From assembly GCA_937974565.1 (NCBI GenBank), contig CALJWL010000049.1:1-48711 (forward strand): 48,711 nucleotides of DNA, read 5' to 3'. The notes below the pieces were generated by a model. The model saw nothing but the letters and a program-made list of their open reading frames with translations, searched no databases and had not been told where the DNA came from. The position numbers were made by a program, and so were the translations under genes. The stretch's first letter is position 1, and every line of letters begins with the position of its first letter. Shown piece by piece: positions 29,076 to 38,005 of the stretch. The stretch comes from an uncultured Arenicella sp. (GTDB lineage Bacteria > Pseudomonadota > Gammaproteobacteria > Arenicellales > Arenicellaceae).

Positions 29076-29891
29076 ATGAATACTACCCGAGTTACAAGAA
29101 TCTTTGTTCTGCTAGCAGGGCTGATGAGTTTTAGCTTGAACTCACCAGCCGTGACTTTGACCACAAAGCCTCATTCAGGTTTTGGTTTTCATATGGCCTA
29201 TATAGCCTCGGGTTTTGATAACTGCACTGGCGGCAACGACCGTTGCAACACCGAGAGTGGTTTGGTGGTTGATGATAATGGTGAATTGGTGACCGGTGAT
29301 CACTTTGAGCGAGTGACGTTAGGGCGCGATGAAATAGAGTTAGAACAGCATCGTTTGGCGGCAATTGATCTTTTTGCGACTCGTTTTGATGATGAAATCA
29401 TTGCGGAAATAGAGGGCGTTCATAACCTAAGTGATGTGATCGCGTGGGTGAATAATAACATTACCCCATTTACCTTAGACCCACGGTCAGGTTACCGAGC
29501 TATAGCCATTTCAGGGCAAGTCGTACCAACCCGTGGGTTTATGGTGCGCGATGGTGGCTGGCAGATAGTCGTGAACGGTCGAATCGGCGTGTTTGGTGAG
29601 TACAGCATCTTGACCCAGTTTAACCCCAGTGCCAATGCGTTTGCTAAAGACCGATCTGACTTGGTGCTTCACTACCAGTCTCGCAATCTCATTAATTTCA
29701 ATCCTGACCCTTTTGGCCCAACGGCATTTGATTGTGAAATATGGCTCGGTGATTACGATGAGGTTAACCCTCAATGGAAAGGGTTGGCTCAAGGCCTCTT
29801 TAACCCCAGTTCACCGTCGCCAAATATCAGAAACATCATCACGTTGGATAATGTAAACGATACGCAAAACCCAGGCTTAGGTACTAATTAG
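29076..29891 (+). CDS. unrecognised exported protein
   Basis: A 271-residue protein beginning with a signal peptide (basic NTTRVTR then hydrophobic IFVLLAGLMSFSLNSPAV; cleavage likely near residue 26). The mature part has a short Cys-bearing segment (NCTGGNDRCNT; another Cys occurs at DCEIWLG), then a mixed alpha/beta region without recognisable motifs and an Asn/Pro-rich end. Two close cysteines suggest a periplasmic or secreted disulphide-bonded fold. A GGAG ribosome-binding sequence and a good promoter precede it. Single gene, not assignable to any family I know. Confidence 0.85.
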   Translation: MNTTRVTRIFVLLAGLMSFSLNSPAVTLTTKPHSGFGFHMAYIASGFDNCTGGNDRCNTESGLVVDDNGELVTGDHFERVTLGRDEIELEQHRLAAIDLFATRFDDEIIAEIEGVHNLSDVIAWVNNNITPFTLDPRSGYRAIAISGQVVPTRGFMVRDGGWQIVVNGRIGVFGEYSILTQFNPSANAFAKDRSDLVLHYQSRNLINFNPDPFGPTAFDCEIWLGDYDEVNPQWKGLAQGLFNPSSPSPNIRNIITLDNVNDTQNPGLGTN

Positions 29892-30414
29892 GCAGCGCTT
29901 TATTGAGGCTCATAATCTTAGTTAACCGCCCATAGATTTCCTTGTGTTGTTTTTTAAGTTACATCACTATTTATCTTAACGTCAGTTTAAATAAGTTATG
30001 AGAAAATTAAGCGTCAGGGCTAGGCAAAAAGGCACCTGAAATTGCAATTCTGGCTTAATTTGAGTAACCGTGTAAAAGCTTTTCAGGCAAATCTGCATTA
30101 TCATTGCCTGCCATCATGCGCTTCGAATGCTAGCATCAACAACGGTAGATGACATGCGTGGCTCAAATGGCTCATTCATCGGATGTACGATTGATTATCG
30201 TCGACCATAGGCTAGCACTAGGGCATCGATTAACCTGTTGCATCGGTGATGCTGGTTTGTTATTAAATTTAAGCGATCACACTCAATTTTAGTGGTGTGC
30301 ATGACGGCTAGCGCGGCTGCGATGGACCAACCCAGCCATGAGATGCCATTATATTAGTTGAGGTCTTAGCTTGAGTTTTATTACCCTTCTTCCTAAACAT
30401 AGCGATTAACCATT
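29892..30414. other. 523-nt intergenic region with no supported feature
   Basis: I see no gene, tRNA or convincing terminator here, and no open frame of protein-like quality. It is bounded by the stop of the exported orphan protein and the start of the S-formylglutathione hydrolase gene. Confidence 0.4.
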
Positions 30415-31254
30415 ATGCAGAGAATTTCCAATATCAAAACCTTTGGCGGTCAGCAGATACAGTTTAAGCATCAGGCCAGCACACTGGATTGTGAAATGCA
30501 GGCGTCGATATTTTTGCCGCCGCAAGCGCTCACACAAGCGGTGCCAGTTTTGTATTGGTTGTCTGGTTTAACTTGCACTGATCAGAATTTCGTCACTAAG
30601 GCTGGTGCGCAAAAAGCCGCTTCAGAACTGGGCATGGCTATTGTGTGCCCAGACACCAGCCCAAGAGGCGAGGGCGTGCCTGACGATGTTGAAGGGGCGT
30701 GGGATTTTGGTTTAGGGGCTGGGTTTTACGTAAACGCAACGAAAGAGCCATGGAAGCAGCACTACCAAATGCTGGACTACATAACCCAAGAGTTGCCAGC
30801 ACTGATTAAGAGTGAGTTTAATGTCGACCCAAATCGTAACAGTATCTCAGGGCATTCCATGGGAGGGCACGGCGCCTTAACCATTGCCTTAAAAAACCCT
30901 GACATGTATCAGTCGGTGTCTGCATTTTCGCCCATCGTATCACCGCTCAATTGCCCTTGGGGAGAAAAAGCGCTGGGCAATTACCTAGGTCAAAATAAAG
31001 TTGATTGGGAACAATACGACGCTTGTGCTTTGGTAAAAGTAGCGAATAAAAGACTTCCAATTCTGGTTGATCAAGGACGCGCTGATGGTTTTTTAGAAGA
31101 GCAACTCAAAACTCAACTTTTAGAAGCAGCGAGTTCAGAGTCAGATTACCCAATGCAAATACGTTACCAAGACGGTTACGACCACTCTTACTTTTTTATT
31201 GCCAGCTTTATTGATGAACACCTTAAGTTCCATCATCAATATTTGACGACCTAA
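30415..31254 (+). CDS. fghA: S-formylglutathione hydrolase
   Basis: Alpha/beta hydrolase of the esterase D group that hydrolyses S-formylglutathione to formate and glutathione, the second step of glutathione-dependent formaldehyde detoxification. Catalytic Ser148 sits in GHSMGGHG, with Asp224 (GRADGF) and His257 (YDHSYFF) completing the triad. The conserved LTCTDQNF and TSPRG segments near the N-terminus match the family. The length of 279 residues is standard. The partner S-(hydroxymethyl)glutathione dehydrogenase (adhC) is not adjacent, so it must lie elsewhere if present. Confidence 0.95.
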   Translation: MQRISNIKTFGGQQIQFKHQASTLDCEMQASIFLPPQALTQAVPVLYWLSGLTCTDQNFVTKAGAQKAASELGMAIVCPDTSPRGEGVPDDVEGAWDFGLGAGFYVNATKEPWKQHYQMLDYITQELPALIKSEFNVDPNRNSISGHSMGGHGALTIALKNPDMYQSVSAFSPIVSPLNCPWGEKALGNYLGQNKVDWEQYDACALVKVANKRLPILVDQGRADGFLEEQLKTQLLEAASSESDYPMQIRYQDGYDHSYFFIASFIDEHLKFHHQYLTT

Positions 31255-31309
31255 GATTAGCAGACCCTGAATCCTGACATTTGTAGGTGGTTTGCATGAA
31301 AGTAACAAA

Positions 31310-31340
31310 GCGCTTAAAAAGTGTGACTCTTTTTAAGCGC
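31310..31340. terminator. bidirectional terminator-like hairpin between fghA and the SulP gene
   Basis: A 12-bp perfect stem, GCGCTTAAAAAG (31310-31321) with CTTTTTAAGCGC (31329-31340), and a 7-nt loop lie between the convergent fghA and SulP genes. The stem is AT-rich near the loop and lacks a clean U-run after it, so termination strength is uncertain. Confidence 0.55.
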
Positions 31341-31418
31341 GGCCTATTTTCAGTTACATCTGTGTAAGTACATTACTGTTCTCTTAACTTGAAAAATGAA
31401 AGTCCAACGCAACTGAAT

Positions 31419-31442
31419 CTAAACCTAAACCTAAACCTAAAC
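31419..31442. repeat. four tandem CTAAAC hexamers
   Basis: Four perfect copies of CTAAAC in the short gap between the fghA/SulP hairpin and the SulP stop codon. Four copies could arise by slippage, and the copy number may vary between strains. No function is evident. Confidence 0.7.
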
Positions 31443-31496
31443 CTCAGGTTTCACCGCAAATCGACTCCTTTGGAGAGTGGTCAGTGTGCCGACTAA

Positions 31497-33080
31497 TTAC
31501 AAGGCATCTTCTTCGGTGAACGCACTTTCAATTGCCACAAAGTAATCGGGGTCTTCAACCACGTTGACTTCAACCATATCGCCTGCCTTCGTGAGCAGTT
31601 TTTTGCACTCTGAACTTAGGTGTATTAAATGCAAGGTGCGGTTATTTTTTCGATAACGCTCAGCGAGAGCGTCAATGGCTTCAATACCTGAATGGTCGAC
31701 CACGCGCGAATCAGCGAAGTCAATAATGACGTCATTATTATCATCGCGCGGTGTGAACTGCTCAGAAAATGACGCGGTAGACCCAAAAAACAATGGGCCA
31801 TGCACGGTGTAGTAATGCGAGCCGTAACGATTTTCACGTTTCTCCACTCGCACTTCTTTGGCGTGATTCCATGCGAACACTAAGGCTGAGATGATCACGC
31901 CGACGATCACCGCGATGGCAAGGTCCGTGAAAACCGTCACCGCCGATACTGTAATCAACACAAAGGCGTCTTGCTTGGGCACACGACGAATAATACGAAA
32001 ACTTGACCATTCAAACGTGCCTATGACCACAATAAACATCACACCGATTAACGCAGCGATTGGAATTTGCTCAATAAGACCGGAGGCAACTAAGATAAAA
32101 ATACCCAAAAATACAGCGGCACTGATGCCCGAAGTGCGACCACGCCCACCCGAATTTACGTTGATCATGCTTTGGCCAATCATGGCGCAACCGCCCATGC
32201 CGCCAAAAAAACCAGTGACGGTGTTTGCTAAACCTTGGCCGAAACACTCTTTATTGCCGTTGCCTCGCGTTTCAGTGATCTCGTCGATCAAACGCAAGGT
32301 TAATAAAGATTCAATTAAACCAATCGCGGCCAAGATCAATGCGTATGGAAATATGATCGCCAGTGTTTCAAAGGTAAAAGGAACGGTGGGTATATGAAAA
32401 TCCGGTAAACCGCCACCGATTGGCGCTACGTCTCCCACCAGTTTCGTGTCGACGTTAAAACCAGTCACCGCCAATGAAACCACCACGATCGCTGCAAGAG
32501 AGGAAGGCACGGCTTTAGTGAGCATTGGCAAAAAGCGAATGATCGCCATGGTCAGTGCGACTAAACCGAGCATAATGGTCAATTCCATTGATGGTAACCA
32601 AGCCACATCGACAATACTCCCCTCTAAAAAAGTGCCTTTCGCCCAGCCAACACCGTCCTTTACACCAAATTGCCCAAGTTGCGCTAAGAAAATGACAATG
32701 GCCAAGCCGTTAACGAACCCTAACATCACTGGGTGTGGCACCAGCCGGATAAACCGTGCAATGCGTAATGCACCGGCTAATATTTGCAATAAGCCCATTA
32801 ATACCACGGTGGCAAAAAGGTATTGAACACCGTGTTGAGCAACCAATGACACCATTACAACGGCCAGCGCACCGGTGGCACCCGATATCATGCCAGGGCG
32901 GCCACCCACAGTGGCGGTAATGAACCCCACTATGGCCGCTGCATATAAGCCTACCAATGGCTCTACGCCAGCAATAAGCGCGAAAGCCACGGCTTCAGGC
33001 ACCAGCGCCAAGGCAACGGTTAAGCCTGAGAGAATGTCGTTTTTAAGATTCGCACGGCGTGCAGCGGTAATTTCAAACAT
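31497..33080 (-). CDS. SulP family anion transporter with STAS domain
   Basis: A 527-residue inner-membrane transporter. The N-terminus (residues about 10-400) contains the SulP transport domain, with the family signature near [16 protein letters not shown] and a [20 protein letters not shown] segment. The C-terminal STAS domain (about 405-520) carries the strand-turn [17 protein letters not shown]. Members move sulfate, bicarbonate or other anions. The short, bacterial-type N-terminus and absence of an N-terminal extension are compatible with the BicA-like bicarbonate group, but I cannot decide the substrate. AAAGG precedes the ATG by about 7 nt. Single gene, converging with fghA. Confidence 0.92.
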   Translation of the reverse strand: MFEITAARRANLKNDILSGLTVALALVPEAVAFALIAGVEPLVGLYAAAIVGFITATVGGRPGMISGATGALAVVMVSLVAQHGVQYLFATVVLMGLLQILAGALRIARFIRLVPHPVMLGFVNGLAIVIFLAQLGQFGVKDGVGWAKGTFLEGSIVDVAWLPSMELTIMLGLVALTMAIIRFLPMLTKAVPSSLAAIVVVSLAVTGFNVDTKLVGDVAPIGGGLPDFHIPTVPFTFETLAIIFPYALILAAIGLIESLLTLRLIDEITETRGNGNKECFGQGLANTVTGFFGGMGGCAMIGQSMINVNSGGRGRTSGISAAVFLGIFILVASGLIEQIPIAALIGVMFIVVIGTFEWSSFRIIRRVPKQDAFVLITVSAVTVFTDLAIAVIVGVIISALVFAWNHAKEVRVEKRENRYGSHYYTVHGPLFFGSTASFSEQFTPRDDNNDVIIDFADSRVVDHSGIEAIDALAERYRKNNRTLHLIHLSSECKKLLTKAGDMVEVNVVEDPDYFVAIESAFTEEDAL

Positions 33081-33558
33081 GTTTGGGCCTTTTCGGGAAC
33101 GCGACGAGCAAAGGTGCCGTCAAGCGCGCGAATTCTAGTGCCGTTAAGGTTTGAATACAATCAAGCTTCTGTTAAATAACGTTGTTTTTGTGCGCTTTTT
33201 GCGTAGAATCCGCTGGGCGCTAAGGTTGCTTTGTTGATTCATAAAAACCGATCAGTGCTAAGGCCGGCCGTGAGGCTTGAGTTTTTAGCCTATTTTGAGT
33301 TAAAAACCTTTTCTTTACAGCGAGTAAGGGATAAAATCGCGCGCCTTTAGAGGATTAGTGTCTTCTTATATGCCAAGAGTATATAAAAAGCCTGCCTTTA
33401 TTATATTTTAGAGCGCCCAATGCGTGTGCGCTTGAATAGAAAGATTCATCAGATTGCTTGCTTGTTGCTTAATCTAAGCGCGGTGTTACTAATATAGTTC
33501 ACCTGTTCTAGGTTAGTTGGGGTGAGCAGGCATTTTAAAGATTAATAGAGTACTTATT
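33081..33558. other. promoter region of the rpsP operon
   Basis: About 480 nt upstream of rpsP, divergent from the SulP gene. Two promoter candidates are visible: one at 33182-33209 and a weaker one with TAAAAT about 23 nt before the ATTAG at 33354, both followed by GC-rich discriminators (CGCTGGGCGC and CGCGCGCC). GC-rich discriminators are common at stringently controlled ribosomal promoters. The ffh gene, which precedes rpsP in E. coli, is absent here. Confidence 0.5.
33182..33209 (+). promoter_or_regulatory. possible rpsP operon promoter
   Basis: TTGTTT (33182-33187) and TAGAAT (33204-33209) are 16 nt apart, followed by a GC-rich discriminator. It is about 350 nt before the rpsP ATG, implying a long leader or a second promoter nearer. 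Confidence 0.4.
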
Positions 33559-33993
33559 ATGGTAACAATTCGTTTAGCTCGTGGTGGCGCCAAAAAACGC
33601 CCTTTCTACGGCATTATGGTAGCTGACTCACGTCGTTCCCCACGTGGCCGTTTTATTGAGCGCGTTGGTTTTTTCAATCCACGTGCTGTGGGTGGCGAAG
33701 AGCGTTTGCGTGTTGATTCAGAGCGCGTTGAATACTGGATCAGTAAAGGCGCACAGCCTTCTGACCGCGTTGCGTCATTATTAAAGCAATACGCTAAAGG
33801 CCCAGAAGCCCTAGAAGCTGAAAAAGCGAAACTGGAAGCCGCCGCAACAGCCAAGCAAGAAGCCGCTGCGAAAGCCGAAGCCGATGCCGTTAAAGCCCAA
33901 GATAAAGCCGCCGCTGAAGCCGCCGCGGCAGCGAAAGCCGAAGCCGCTGAAGAAGCGCCGGCTGAAGAGTCAGGCGAAGCCGCGGCCGAATAA
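33559..33993 (+). CDS. rpsP: 30S ribosomal protein S16 with a long Ala/Glu/Lys tail
   Basis: The first ~82 residues are a normal S16 ([19 protein letters not shown] start, ending near [12 protein letters not shown]), which binds 16S rRNA early in small-subunit assembly. The remaining ~60 residues are almost only Ala, Glu, Lys and Asp and should be a single charged helix becoming acidic at the end ([14 protein letters not shown]). Most S16 proteins lack this. It is the first gene of the rpsP-rimM-trmD-rplS block, the conserved bacterial order. Confidence 0.96.
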   Translation: MVTIRLARGGAKKRPFYGIMVADSRRSPRGRFIERVGFFNPRAVGGEERLRVDSERVEYWISKGAQPSDRVASLLKQYAKGPEALEAEKAKLEAAATAKQEAAAKAEADAVKAQDKAAAEAAAAAKAEAAEEAPAEESGEAAAE

Positions 33994-34041
33994 CTTTTTT
34001 CTGCCTTTTTTCTTCAATTTGGATAGAAAGCTAGAAAGTGA

Positions 34042-34064
34042 TAAGCCGAGAGTTTTTCGGCTTA
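34042..34064 (+). promoter_or_regulatory. hairpin immediately before the rimM start
   Basis: TAAGCCGA (34042-34049) pairs with TCGGCTTA (34057-34064) around a 7-nt loop, only 8 nt before the rimM ATG at 34073. No good Shine-Dalgarno sequence lies after it, so ribosome access to rimM is probably limited by this stem. Confidence 0.55.
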
Positions 34065-34072
34065 AAGTTTAA

Positions 34073-34624
34073 ATGTACGTTGAGCTGGGCAAAATAGTTG
34101 GAGTGTGGGGCGTTAAGGGTTGGGTTAAGCTCCACTCTTACACGCGGCAACGATCTGACATAGCCCAATACAAAACGTGGTTTTTGTCTCGTCATAAAAA
34201 CGGCCCTAAGCAAGACTCCGGTGCCAAGCAAGTGACCGTCTTGCAGTGCCGAGAGCAAGCCAAAGGCATTGTTGCACAACTGCAAAGCGTCGATGATCGA
34301 GATCAAGCTGTGGCGATGAGCGGTTTTGGCATTTGGGTAAAACAAAGCGATTTACCCGAGTTACCAGAAGGCGAGTTTTACTGGCAGCAGTTAATAGGGT
34401 TAGTGGTCTCAAATAAAGAAACCCAGATTGGCACGGTTCAGTCTATCCTTGAAACGGGCGCGAATGACGTATTGGTTTGTAAGCAAAGCGTTTCTATTGA
34501 AGGCCGTGCAGATGAAAAACCGGTCGATGTGTTGATCCCCTATACCGACGATGTGGTTTTGGAGATTGATGTAGCAGCCGGCACCATGACAGTAGACTGG
34601 GACCCTGAGTACTTGCTTGATTAA
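34073..34624 (+). CDS. rimM: ribosome maturation factor RimM
   Basis: A 183-residue 16S rRNA processing factor that binds S19 and the head of the small subunit. The N-terminal RimM beta-barrel (about 1-95; [20 protein letters not shown]) is followed by the C-terminal PRC-barrel with [24 protein letters not shown] and the final [14 protein letters not shown] motif. The start is ATG at 34073 without a clear ribosome-binding sequence; a hairpin ends 8 nt upstream. In E. coli this gene is translated far less than rpsP, and the structure seen here is compatible with the same differential control. Followed by trmD. Confidence 0.95.
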   Translation: MYVELGKIVGVWGVKGWVKLHSYTRQRSDIAQYKTWFLSRHKNGPKQDSGAKQVTVLQCREQAKGIVAQLQSVDDRDQAVAMSGFGIWVKQSDLPELPEGEFYWQQLIGLVVSNKETQIGTVQSILETGANDVLVCKQSVSIEGRADEKPVDVLIPYTDDVVLEIDVAAGTMTVDWDPEYLLD

Positions 34625-34638
34625 GCTGGTTGATTAGA

Positions 34639-35394
34639 ATGGACATACACGTTATTTCCATTTTTCCTGAAATGTTTTCGGCTATCACTGAGCATGGCGT
34701 GATAGCCAGAGCAATCAAGCAGGGAGTAATCAGTTTGAGTTTGCATAACCCAAGAGATTATGCAAACGACAGACACAATACGGTTGATGGTCGGCCGTAT
34801 GGCGGTGGCCCGGGCATGGTGATGATGCCCGACGTAATGGCCAAAACCGTTGAAGCGGTGTTTGAAAAAACACAAAGTGAGCCCAAGGTGATTTACGTGA
34901 GCCCACAAGGCCAACGCTTTGATCACAAAGCGGCGGCTGGTTTTGCCAGTTTGCCGAGTAATGACTCGCTGATTTTCATTGCGGGTCGTTACGAAGGTAT
35001 AGACGAGCGATTCATTGTGCGTTACGTCGATGAAGAGTGGTCGGTTGGCGATTATGTGCTGTCCGGTGGCGAACTGCCTGTAATGATAATGGTTGATGCG
35101 ATAGCGCGTTTGTTGCCAAGCAGTTTAGGCAACGATGAGTCAGCCAAGCAAGATTCGTTTGCACAGGGTTTGCTGGATTGCCCGCATTACACGCGGCCTG
35201 AAACCTTTGAGGGTGAGTCAGTGCCAACCGTTTTGTTGAGTGGTGACCACAAAGCCATTGAGCAATGGCGATTAAAACAGTCGTTAAGTCGTACCCAATT
35301 GCGGCGACCTGAATTGCTTGAGGCCAAAGCCCTAAGCGTTCAAGAGCGTAAACTTTTGGATGAACTTGAGAAAAAGGGCACTAAATCGGGTTGA
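34639..35394 (+). CDS. trmD: tRNA (guanine-N1)-methyltransferase
   Basis: SPOUT-fold methyltransferase that makes m1G37 in tRNAs reading CNN codons, preventing +1 frameshifting. Family landmarks are [11 protein letters not shown] at the start, [11 protein letters not shown], and the trefoil-knot S-adenosylmethionine-binding segments [11 protein letters not shown] and [11 protein letters not shown]. The [16 protein letters not shown] segment and the C-terminal RRPELLEA region are intact. I start at the ATG at 34639; an in-frame TTG at 34630 is less likely. It begins 14 nt after the rimM stop. Confidence 0.96.
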   Translation: MDIHVISIFPEMFSAITEHGVIARAIKQGVISLSLHNPRDYANDRHNTVDGRPYGGGPGMVMMPDVMAKTVEAVFEKTQSEPKVIYVSPQGQRFDHKAAAGFASLPSNDSLIFIAGRYEGIDERFIVRYVDEEWSVGDYVLSGGELPVMIMVDAIARLLPSSLGNDESAKQDSFAQGLLDCPHYTRPETFEGESVPTVLLSGDHKAIEQWRLKQSLSRTQLRRPELLEAKALSVQERKLLDELEKKGTKSG

Positions 35395-35483
35395 GTCTGA
35401 TTTGATGGCTGAAGAACACATTAGAGCGTTGTTAGTAAATTGGCGATCAATGAATTTACAACAGGGTTTTTAAAGAAGATTCC

Positions 35484-35624
35484 CGCTCAATCATGGGTTG
35501 AGCGTAAATAACCGTTTAACGGTTTAACGTTAATTGGCAAACTTGCCAATTTATTTAACTGCCATCGATACTTCCTGCGGCGGCTAACTCTCATAACGAG
35601 AGCGCTTGTGACCGTACAGTATCG
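35484..35624 (+). promoter_or_regulatory. structured leader of rplS
   Basis: Four consecutive inverted repeats fill the rplS leader: CGCTCAA/TTGAGCG (35484-35504); AACCGT/ACGGTT (35510-35524); ATTGGCAA/TTGCCAAT (35533-35550); and CGATACT/AGTATCG (35566-35572 with 35618-35624), which encloses CTCTC/GAGAG (35588-35602). The last stem ends just before the GGAG ribosome-binding sequence of rplS, a good position for ribosomal-protein feedback or processing. It does not clearly match a leader class that I know. Confidence 0.6.
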
Positions 35625-35636
35625 CCGGAGACTAAA

Positions 35637-35984
35637 ATGACTAATATTATTGATGAAATCAACAACGAACAGTTGAATAACAACATTCCTGAGTTTGGCC
35701 CAGGCGATACTGTTGTTGTTCAAGTGAAAATTAAAGAAGGCAATCGCGAGCGTCTGCAAGCCTATGAAGGTGTGGTTATTGCTAAGCGTAATCGCGGCCT
35801 GCACTCTGCGTTTACCGTGCGTAAGATTTCTTACGGTGAAGGCGTTGAGCGTGTATTCCAAACTCACAGCCCACTGATTGATTCAGTAACCGTTAAGCGC
35901 CGCGGTGCGGTTCGTCGTGCTAAATTGTATTACTTGCGTGAGCGCACTGGTCGTGCGGCACGAATCAAAGAGAAGCTTAACTAA
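35637..35984 (+). CDS. rplS: 50S ribosomal protein L19
   Basis: The 115-residue L19 found near the 30S-50S interface. The conserved [49 protein letters not shown] and [20 protein letters not shown] segments are all present at normal spacing. A GGAG sequence lies 7 nt before the ATG at 35637. It is separated from trmD by 242 nt of structured leader, unlike the tighter spacing of rpsP-rimM-trmD, so L19 synthesis is probably controlled separately. Confidence 0.97.
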   Translation: MTNIIDEINNEQLNNNIPEFGPGDTVVVQVKIKEGNRERLQAYEGVVIAKRNRGLHSAFTVRKISYGEGVERVFQTHSPLIDSVTVKRRGAVRRAKLYYLRERTGRAARIKEKLN

Positions 35985-36004
35985 GCTAATCTTTGTAAGC
36001 ATAA

Positions 36005-36024
36005 AAGTCGCTTACAAGCGACTT
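36005..36024 (+). terminator. hairpin after rplS
   Basis: AAGTCGCTT (36005-36013) pairs with AAGCGACTT (36016-36024) just after the rplS stop, immediately before the main terminator. It may protect the 3' end. Confidence 0.5.
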
Positions 36025-36033
36025 CAGATCATC

Positions 36034-36066
36034 AAAAAGCCCCTGTGTTATCAGGGGCTTTTTGGT
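36034..36066 (+). terminator. rho-independent terminator of the rpsP-rplS operon
   Basis: A 12-bp stem, AAAAAGCCCCTG (36034-36045) with CAGGGGCTTTTT (36052-36063), with a 6-nt loop and following T-rich sequence. Canonical terminator about 50 nt past the rplS stop. Confidence 0.93.
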
Positions 36067-36210
36067 TTTTGCGTCTAAAGCTTTTGCAGTCATCAAATGC
36101 GAGCTTGGGATGGCTTGGTGTGACCCACGCATTGATATGCCCACCTGACCACTTTAGCGTTGCTGATTTGTCTTGGTGGTCAGATGATCCGTGTCATCTA
36201 GGGCACACTT

Positions 36211-36271
36211 AGTGCCAGTAATAGTAGTGCCAGTAATAGTATGTCAGCGGTAATGCGATGTCAGCGGCAAT
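36211..36271. repeat. short tandem direct repeats before the BCCT stop
   Basis: AGTGCCAGTAATAGT occurs twice in perfect tandem (36211-36240). A second family follows, ATGTCAGCGG(T/C)AAT at 36241 and 36258. This lies in the 332-nt gap between the rplS terminator and the BCCT gene stop, which otherwise shows only a CTGACCAC/GTGGTCAG inverted repeat (36145-36183). Confidence 0.7.
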
Positions 36272-36316
36272 AAACTCAGCGTCGCTGAAAGAAAGCCTCA
36301 CTACCTACTTTATTGC

Positions 36317-37933
36317 CTATTCTTTCCAAGAGCCTTTGCGACTCCATGGGTCATGTTCAGGCATGTCAGTCACGTCGATTATTGGGTCGTCCACGTGCGG
36401 TTGGCGACGAATGTCGTAACGACCGATTTTGTATATTGATATGCACAACAGCAGTGATATAAATACCAACGGCAGCCCAGCAACGATGCTTAGGGTTTGC
36501 AGGGTTTGCAAGCCGCTGTCGTCGATAAACAGAATGGTTATCGGCAAAAAGCTGAGTGCGCCAGCCCAGAACAAGCGGTTCCAGCGCATCGGCTCGTCAT
36601 CGACTTTGGTTTGCACCACCGAGGCTAAAATATACGAAATCGAGTCAAAGGTGGTTGATAAAAAGATGATCGCCAGCACCGTGTACAGTGCGACTATCAC
36701 CACCTTCATCGGCAAGCTGCCTAAAATTGCAAAGATGGCTGCGTATTGAGACTCAGTGTTCAATATGTTGACGATGTCAACCTCGCCGCTGAGCTGTAGG
36801 TGCAGGCCGTAATTTCCAAGAACCATAAAGAATAGAGCGCAGCCCATAGACCCAAAACACAGTGAGCCCATCACCATATTACCCATGGTGCGGCCACGTG
36901 ATATGCGCGCGATAAACAACCCAATGGTGGGGGCAAACGCCAGCCACCAAGCCCAATAGAAAACGGTCCAATCTTGTGGGAATGACGTGTCACTGAAACC
37001 GTTTAAGCCACCAAACGGTTCAAGGTAGGTGGCCATATTAAAGAAGTTTTCAACCAAGACAGAGATAGACGCGAACGACGTTTCCGCGATGAATGTTGTG
37101 GGGCCAAACACGAACACAAAGATCAATAATACCGCCGCGATGATTAAATTAATATTAGACAGGGTTTGTATGCCTTTTTTGATGCCCGAATAGGCGCTGG
37201 CACCAAAAATTGCGGTGGCGATTAACAGCACAAACACCTGCATGGTGGCATTTTTTTCAAAGCCAAATAGAATGTGCAAGCCTTCGTTTAACAGCGGGGC
37301 GCCTAAACCAAGCGTGGTTGCGCCACCACCAAGCATGCCAAACACAAACAAAATATCAACGATTTTGCCCCAAAAGCCGCGCACATTGCGATTGCCTATC
37401 ACGGGGGCTAAAGCCTCAGAGAGTTTTAATGCGGGGTTTTTGCGGACGTGGTAAAAATAAGCAATGGGCAGTGCCGGCACTAGATAAATAGACCAGGCAA
37501 TGGGCCCCCAATGAAACAGGCCATAGGCTGACGCCCACTTCGCTGCTTCGGCGGTGCCGCCTTCCATTAAAAATGGCGGTGACTGGTAGTAATAGGCCCA
37601 TTCGATTGGCGCCCAAACCATAATGCCCACGCCGATGCCAGCACAGAACAACATGGCGGCCCACGACGTGGTGCGAAACTCTGGCTTAGAGCCGGGGTCG
37701 CCCAGTTGGACTTTGCCGATGTCACTGAACGAAATATAGAGCATAAATACGAATGCCCCAAGGCCCAGCGCGAGATAGGTGACGCCAAAATTGTCCACCA
37801 CAAAATTGCGGGCAACTTTCACCCAAATGGCACCTTGCTCAGGCCAGATAATTAACGGAATAGTCACACTAAGCAAAATTGCCAGTGAGCCAAAAAAAGT
37901 TGGTTTATCTATCAGCCTGAACGCTTTCCGCAT
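36317..37933 (-). CDS. BCCT-family betaine/carnitine/choline-type transporter
   Basis: A 538-residue inner-membrane transporter with twelve hydrophobic segments and the BCCT hallmark in helix 8, WAWWLAFAPTIGLFIARISRGRT, including the conserved Trp-rich substrate box. The N-terminal WAAMLFCAGIGVGIMVWAPIEWAYY and the GIKKGIQTLSNIN segments are also typical. The C-terminal tail is short. Substrates of the family are quaternary ammonium compounds such as glycine betaine, choline and carnitine, used for osmoprotection or catabolism. The upstream decayed TauD/BBOX-like remnant hints at a carnitine or gamma-butyrobetaine role. Start is the ATG at 37931-37933, after an AAAGAGAA purine run. Confidence 0.93.
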   Translation of the reverse strand: MRKAFRLIDKPTFFGSLAILLSVTIPLIIWPEQGAIWVKVARNFVVDNFGVTYLALGLGAFVFMLYISFSDIGKVQLGDPGSKPEFRTTSWAAMLFCAGIGVGIMVWAPIEWAYYYQSPPFLMEGGTAEAAKWASAYGLFHWGPIAWSIYLVPALPIAYFYHVRKNPALKLSEALAPVIGNRNVRGFWGKIVDILFVFGMLGGGATTLGLGAPLLNEGLHILFGFEKNATMQVFVLLIATAIFGASAYSGIKKGIQTLSNINLIIAAVLLIFVFVFGPTTFIAETSFASISVLVENFFNMATYLEPFGGLNGFSDTSFPQDWTVFYWAWWLAFAPTIGLFIARISRGRTMGNMVMGSLCFGSMGCALFFMVLGNYGLHLQLSGEVDIVNILNTESQYAAIFAILGSLPMKVVIVALYTVLAIIFLSTTFDSISYILASVVQTKVDDEPMRWNRLFWAGALSFLPITILFIDDSGLQTLQTLSIVAGLPLVFISLLLCISIYKIGRYDIRRQPHVDDPIIDVTDMPEHDPWSRKGSWKE

Positions 37934-38005
37934 TATTGTGTTCTCTTTCTAGTTTTAATTATCTGTTTGATTTTCATTGCTTTCTCTTTACGAGTTAAGA
38001 ATGAA

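Noticed and set aside
31419-31442. Telomere-like repeat
   Set aside because: Four CTAAAC units inside a bacterial chromosome, between ordinary genes; simple slippage explains it.
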